This document shows, piece after piece, positions 63,666 to 64,000 of a stretch of 64,000 nt of DNA. Positions within the stretch are counted from its first letter, which is position 1. Each line of letters starts with the position of its first letter. The notes under the pieces are model-generated. The model was not told the origin of the DNA and ran no database searches. It was given only the letters and a program-made list of their open reading frames with translations. The translations under genes were made by a program, and so were the position numbers. Source of the DNA: Prinsepia uniflora (taxonomy: Eukaryota; Streptophyta; Magnoliopsida; Rosales; Rosaceae); contig CM064862.1 in the NCBI GenBank assembly GCA_032719365.1, positions 89,082,503-89,146,502 of the forward strand. The letters run 5' to 3'.

Positions 63666-64000
63666 TGACACGACCCATCCAATCCCCCCCCCCCCCCCCC
63701 CCCCCCCCGGGATTACCACGGAATGTGACGTGCTCCCGTCTGACACGAAGTGTCAGACAAGGGATAACCCAACGCCGCTGCCCCTACGGGTATCCAGAGT
63801 GCGCAAGGATCGATGGAGGAGGCATGCAATGTCCCGGCCCCCTGCTGCAGTCGCATCCGCGCTCAACCTGAAGGGCATTAAAAACCAAAAGCTGTGAGTG
63901 GACGAAAATAAACAAGTTCGAAAAATACATTTTATAAGACATTTATGCCCCTCAGTAAAAACATATACATGCATCAAAAACCAATAATCAAATATTTATT
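63666..64000 (-). mobile_element. 3' end of a minus-strand LTR, runs off the window
   Basis: Starts TGACACGACCCATCC on the plus strand, the reverse complement of the LTR end GGGTCGTGTCA seen at 61857 and 63428, and continues with the same words (GACGTGCTCCCGTCTGAC, CATCGATCCTT reversed, GTCCACTCACAGC reversed). It contains a 25-base C run at 63684-63708 and lies inside the interior of the reversed element. Whether it is solo or part of a full element cannot be seen. Confidence 0.8.
63684..63708. repeat. 25-base C homopolymer
   Basis: C(25) where sister LTRs have a run of about six (GGGGGG on the other strand at about 61832-61837). Either an expansion or a sequencing or assembly artefact. Confidence 0.9.

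Overview
The window is nuclear DNA of a flowering plant. It carries one intron-bearing ABC transporter gene of the plant B family, surrounded by plant retrotransposons with long, AT-rich gaps. A eudicot is clear from the transporter and the repeat types. A woody rosid such as a Rosaceae species is my guess, but nothing here proves it.

Layout. 592-6062 (minus strand) is an intact ten-exon ABCB1/PGP1-type auxin transporter gene, the only host protein gene I can support. 6.1-11.1 kb is its promoter side and AT-rich intergenic DNA. 11.1-13.5 kb holds a hAT-type MITE with an 8-bp target duplication, a tandemly amplified TRIM retrotransposon and a decayed TRIM LTR. 14.4-19.1 kb is a solo LTR nested in another solo LTR, each with a perfect 5-bp target duplication. 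20.6-38.1 kb is a three-level nest. The outer element is a tRNA-Asp-primed LTR element rearranged so that two LTR copies face each other. Inside its left LTR sits a solo LTR (minus strand), and inside that a complete, very young Ty3/gypsy chromovirus (Tekay type, 23600-34131) with 2960-bp LTRs. 38.1-51.3 kb is intergenic DNA with a decayed LINE (46.4-48.1 kb), simple repeats and a diverged local duplication. 51.3-63.4 kb is a degenerate Tekay-like element holding a solo LTR in its interior; its 3' LTR contains a second solo LTR, which in turn contains a complete Cassandra TRIM with 5S-RNA-like domains. The last 0.6 kb is a reversed element broken by the window edge.

How the parts relate. Most of the repeat mass belongs to one group of related LTRs that start TGTAAC/TGTAAT and end GTCA or GACA. 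Their history can be read from target duplications: insertion of one LTR element in another, then LTR-LTR recombination leaving solo LTRs. These LTRs share unusual internal architecture: a duplicated conserved block near the 5' end, an array of ACGT-core (bZIP-type) motifs in some copies, and a cluster of short perfect hairpins toward the 3' end whose stems vary in a compensatory way. This hairpin cluster is the best candidate in the window for something undescribed. No CRISPR array, tRNA gene or bacterial-type operon is present.
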